NCBI GenBank assembly: GCA_003550425.1
Contig: PUKE01000239.1
Span: 1-36,046 of the forward strand
Length of the DNA: 36,046 nucleotides
Direction: 5' to 3'
Source: Nitriliruptoria bacterium
Lineage (GTDB): Bacteria; Actinomycetota; Nitriliruptoria; Euzebyales; Egibacteraceae
This document shows positions 32,393-36,046 of this stretch, one piece after another. The first letter of the stretch is position 1. Every line of letters begins with the position of its first letter. The notes below the pieces were generated by a model that saw only the letters and a list, made by a program, of their open reading frames with translations, searched no databases and was not told where the DNA came from. Made by a program: the position numbers and the translations under genes.

Positions 32393-34558
32393 TCAGGACC
32401 GCGGCGCGCGGCCGCGGGAGGAGGCGCGGTCCTCGGGGTGCGCGCCGTTGGACGCGGGCTGGTAGCGCTGGGCCAGCGCAGCCAGCGCCTCGGGCTCGCC
32501 GACGATCGTCACCCGGTCCCCCGTCGTGAGCGCCACGTCACCGTCGGGCACCAGCGTGTGGCCGTTGCGGCGCACCAGCGCGACCAGGGACCCGCGCGGC
32601 AGGCCGAGCTCGCGCAGCGGTCGGCCGGCCAGCTCGGCCGACGGGCCGCGGGCGCCCACCTCGACGGCCAGCACGCGGTGCTGCAGCACCGTCTCCTTGA
32701 GCTCCTGCTCGCTGCGGGCGGCACGCCACGCGGCGGCGAAGCCCTCCTGCTCGGCGTGAGCCGCGATCTGGGCGAGGCCTCGCAGCATCGTGCCGGCGGC
32801 GTCGCGGCCGGCCACGAGGAGGAACAGCCCCTCCAGCGGCTGGTCGACCGCGCCCTGCGGGGGCTGTGCGGGCGACGCGAGGGGCGGCGCGATCCCCCCC
32901 TGGGAGCGCAGCAGCACCAGCCGGGCTCCCTGGCCAGGATCGTCGAGCAGCACCCCGGCCATCGCGACCGGCCCGGCCACGGGCAGGTCGCCCGCGCGGG
33001 CGCGCCGCACGACCTCCTCGGCGTCCAGGCCCTCGGCCGCCTCGAGGTCGGCCGCGGCCGCGGCCAGGGCGTCCTCGAAGGGCTCGGGCCCCGCGCGCTC
33101 CACCACGCGCGCGCGGGCGACGAGCTCGTCGAAGCGGTCCTCGCGGCGCGGCCCCTCCTGCTGGACGATGCCGATCAGCTCGGCGTCCAGGTTGTGGTCC
33201 TGGCGCTGGCCGAGGAGGGCGAACCAGTGGAAGATCGCCCCGTGACGCGCGACGCGATGGCGGGCCCACCAGCGCCACCACAGCAGGCACGCGAGGATCA
33301 TGCCGCCGGTGAACACGAGGTAGAGCCCGCCCATCTGCGCCACCAGCCCGACCGAGGCCACGATCCCGGCGACCTGCGGCCACGGGTACCAGGGGCTGCG
33401 AAAGCGCGGGTCGTAGGCGGGGATGCGGCTCGCGCGCATCACGATCACGGCGAGGTTCAGCAGCCCGTAGACCAGCAGGATGAAGGCGCTGGACAGCGAG
33501 GCGATGGCCTCGATGTCCAGGGCCAGGATCGCGGTGGCCATCACGCCGCCGGTGGCCACGACCGCCAGCGTGGGCGTGCCGAAGCGGCTGACGCGGGCCA
33601 GCCGCGCGCCGAGCAGCCCGTCGCGCGCCATCGCGAACGGGAAGCGCGCGGCCGCCAGGATCCCGGCGTTGCCGGTGGCCGCGAAGCCCGCCAGGGCGAC
33701 CAGGACCGCCACCGCCACGCCCGCCGCGCCGGGCAGGAGCACCTCGGTGACCGAGGCCACGGGCGTGAGGTCGTCGGCCAGGCCCTGCGGCCCCTGCAGG
33801 CCCAGCATGACCGCGGCGCCGACCACGTAGATGACCACCCCGGTCACCACCGACAGCAGCAGCCCGAGCGGGATGGTCCGCCCGGGCGCGCGCACCTCCT
33901 CGGCCACGCTGGCGACCTGCGTGAGGCCGGCGTAGGAGAAGAACACCACCCCGGTGGTCGCGATCAGGCCGCCCAGGCCCTCGGGCAGCAGCGCGCCCCC
34001 GCCACCGCCGTCGGGCGGCGTGGTGGTCCACGCCGCCAGCCCCGCGATGAGGATCCCCGCGAGCCCCACGACCATGACGCCGACGAGCACGACCTGCAGC
34101 CCGGAGGTCTTGCGCAGGCCGACGATGTTGAGGGCCGTGAAGACCCCGGTGAGCACCAGCGCCACCGGCACGACGGCCACGTCGACCACCAGGCCGAGGT
34201 AGGCCGACAGGCCCACGAAGGCGAAGGCCGTCTTGAACAGCAGCGCCGCCCACATGCCGAGGCCGCCGACGGTGCCGACGACCGGTCCCAGCGCCCGGTC
34301 GAGGAAGTAGTAGGGCCCGCCCGCCTTGGGCATGGCGGTGGCCAGCTCGGCGGTGGACAGCGCCGCGGGCAGCACGAGCACCCCGGCCAGCAGGTACGCG
34401 GGCACGATCGCGAGCCCGGCGTCGGCCGCGGCGATGCCCGGCAGCAGCAGGATGCCCGGCGCGAGCATCGCGCCCACGCAGATGGCGTAGACGTCGAGCA
34501 GGCCCAGGCGCGCCTCCAGGCGCGGTCCCTCGGCAGGCGTGCGGGTGGGCTCGGCCAT
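32393..34558 (-). CDS. APC-superfamily permease fused to EIIA-like and TrkA/RCK-C domains
   Basis: The 721-aa protein combines three parts. Residues about 15-450 are an amino-acid/polyamine permease with about 12 spans (LLDVYAICVGAMLAPGILLLPG, MPKAGGPYYFLDRALGP, FFSYAGLTQVASVAEEVRAPGRTIP). Residues about 480-620 resemble a PTS EIIA domain (VDQPLEGLFLLVAGRDAAGTMLRGLAQIAAHAEQEGF), but the phosphorylated His expected near GPVAMAGVLLDD is missing. Residues about 630-700 are an RCK-C/TrkA-C ligand domain (AGRPLRELGLPRGSLVALVRRNGHTLVPDGDVALTTGDRVTIVGE). The C-terminal parts probably sense a ligand and gate transport. ATG 34558 has GGAG 10 nt upstream. It sits between uvrA and uvrC. Substrate is unknown. 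Confidence 0.85.
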   Translation of the reverse strand: MAEPTRTPAEGPRLEARLGLLDVYAICVGAMLAPGILLLPGIAAADAGLAIVPAYLLAGVLVLPAALSTAELATAMPKAGGPYYFLDRALGPVVGTVGGLGMWAALLFKTAFAFVGLSAYLGLVVDVAVVPVALVLTGVFTALNIVGLRKTSGLQVVLVGVMVVGLAGILIAGLAAWTTTPPDGGGGGALLPEGLGGLIATTGVVFFSYAGLTQVASVAEEVRAPGRTIPLGLLLSVVTGVVIYVVGAAVMLGLQGPQGLADDLTPVASVTEVLLPGAAGVAVAVLVALAGFAATGNAGILAAARFPFAMARDGLLGARLARVSRFGTPTLAVVATGGVMATAILALDIEAIASLSSAFILLVYGLLNLAVIVMRASRIPAYDPRFRSPWYPWPQVAGIVASVGLVAQMGGLYLVFTGGMILACLLWWRWWARHRVARHGAIFHWFALLGQRQDHNLDAELIGIVQQEGPRREDRFDELVARARVVERAGPEPFEDALAAAAADLEAAEGLDAEEVVRRARAGDLPVAGPVAMAGVLLDDPGQGARLVLLRSQGGIAPPLASPAQPPQGAVDQPLEGLFLLVAGRDAAGTMLRGLAQIAAHAEQEGFAAAWRAARSEQELKETVLQHRVLAVEVGARGPSAELAGRPLRELGLPRGSLVALVRRNGHTLVPDGDVALTTGDRVTIVGEPEALAALAQRYQPASNGAHPEDRASSRGRAPRS

Positions 34559-34687
34559 GGGTGGCGGTCTCCCTGGGCTCGGCGGGCGCGCTCGCGCTCG
34601 GCCCCGGCGGCGCGCGCCCGCGCCAGGCTGACGAGCCCGCCAGCCGCGCACAACCCGCGCGGTCGCCACGGGCGCGCCGACGCCCGG

Positions 34688-36046
<1,359 letters not shown>

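Overview
The window is a very GC-rich (clearly above 70% by eye), gene-dense chromosomal stretch from an actinobacterium. The evidence is a GlnA2-type (GSI-alpha) glutamine synthetase, a resuscitation-promoting-factor (Rpf) protein, the uvrC-rapZ-yvcK-gap-pgk-tpiA gene order, frequent GTG starts, and a GlnR-like repeat upstream of amt. The exact class cannot be fixed from the sequence. A deep-branching lineage such as Nitriliruptoria/Euzebyales is a guess only. Nothing looks like phage, plasmid, integron, insertion sequence, CRISPR, tRNA or rRNA. The window is mostly core metabolism plus a few unusual pieces.

Layout. 1-3 kb: glnA2 (cut by the left edge) and amt on the minus strand, with a hairpin between them and a GlnR-type box in the 340-bp gap before the divergent nadE. 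3-8.4 kb: nadE, then convergent to it an EAL-domain cyclic-di-GMP phosphodiesterase and dtd, then panB, a PduO-type cobalamin adenosyltransferase, and a 78-aa protein of unknown function. 8.4-11 kb: mgtE, a 43-codon Cys-rich mini-gene that the ORF track misses, and a secreted LysM-(PE)n-Rpf protein followed by a perfect 22-bp hairpin. 11-15.5 kb: an ABA4-like membrane protein, a membrane-anchored sulfite-oxidase-fold molybdoenzyme, and ppk1. 15.5-21 kb: a tandem-repeat intergenic stretch, an asymmetric heterodimeric ABC exporter, and a cytosolic-type gamma-glutamyltransferase. 21-25 kb, minus strand: blaI-like repressor, M56/BlaR-like protease, secG, and a lipoprotein of the peptide-binding SBP_bac_5 family. 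25-36 kb, minus strand: tpiA, pgk, gap, yvcK, rapZ, uvrC, a three-part APC permease/EIIA-like/RCK-C fusion, and the 3' part of uvrA at the right edge.

How the parts fit. Nitrogen assimilation (amt, glnA2) lies next to glutamine-dependent NAD synthesis, and the gap between amt and nadE carries the proposed nitrogen-control box. The right half is the classic actinobacterial DNA-repair/central-carbon cluster with three differences. whiA is missing between yvcK and gap. A blaI-M56 pair sits between tpiA and secG. A transporter fusion sits between uvrA and uvrC. Hairpins punctuate each glycolytic gene junction.

Most of the long antisense ORFs in the track (for example 1394 aa, 908 aa, 808 aa, 792 aa) are shadows of high-GC coding sequence and are left out.
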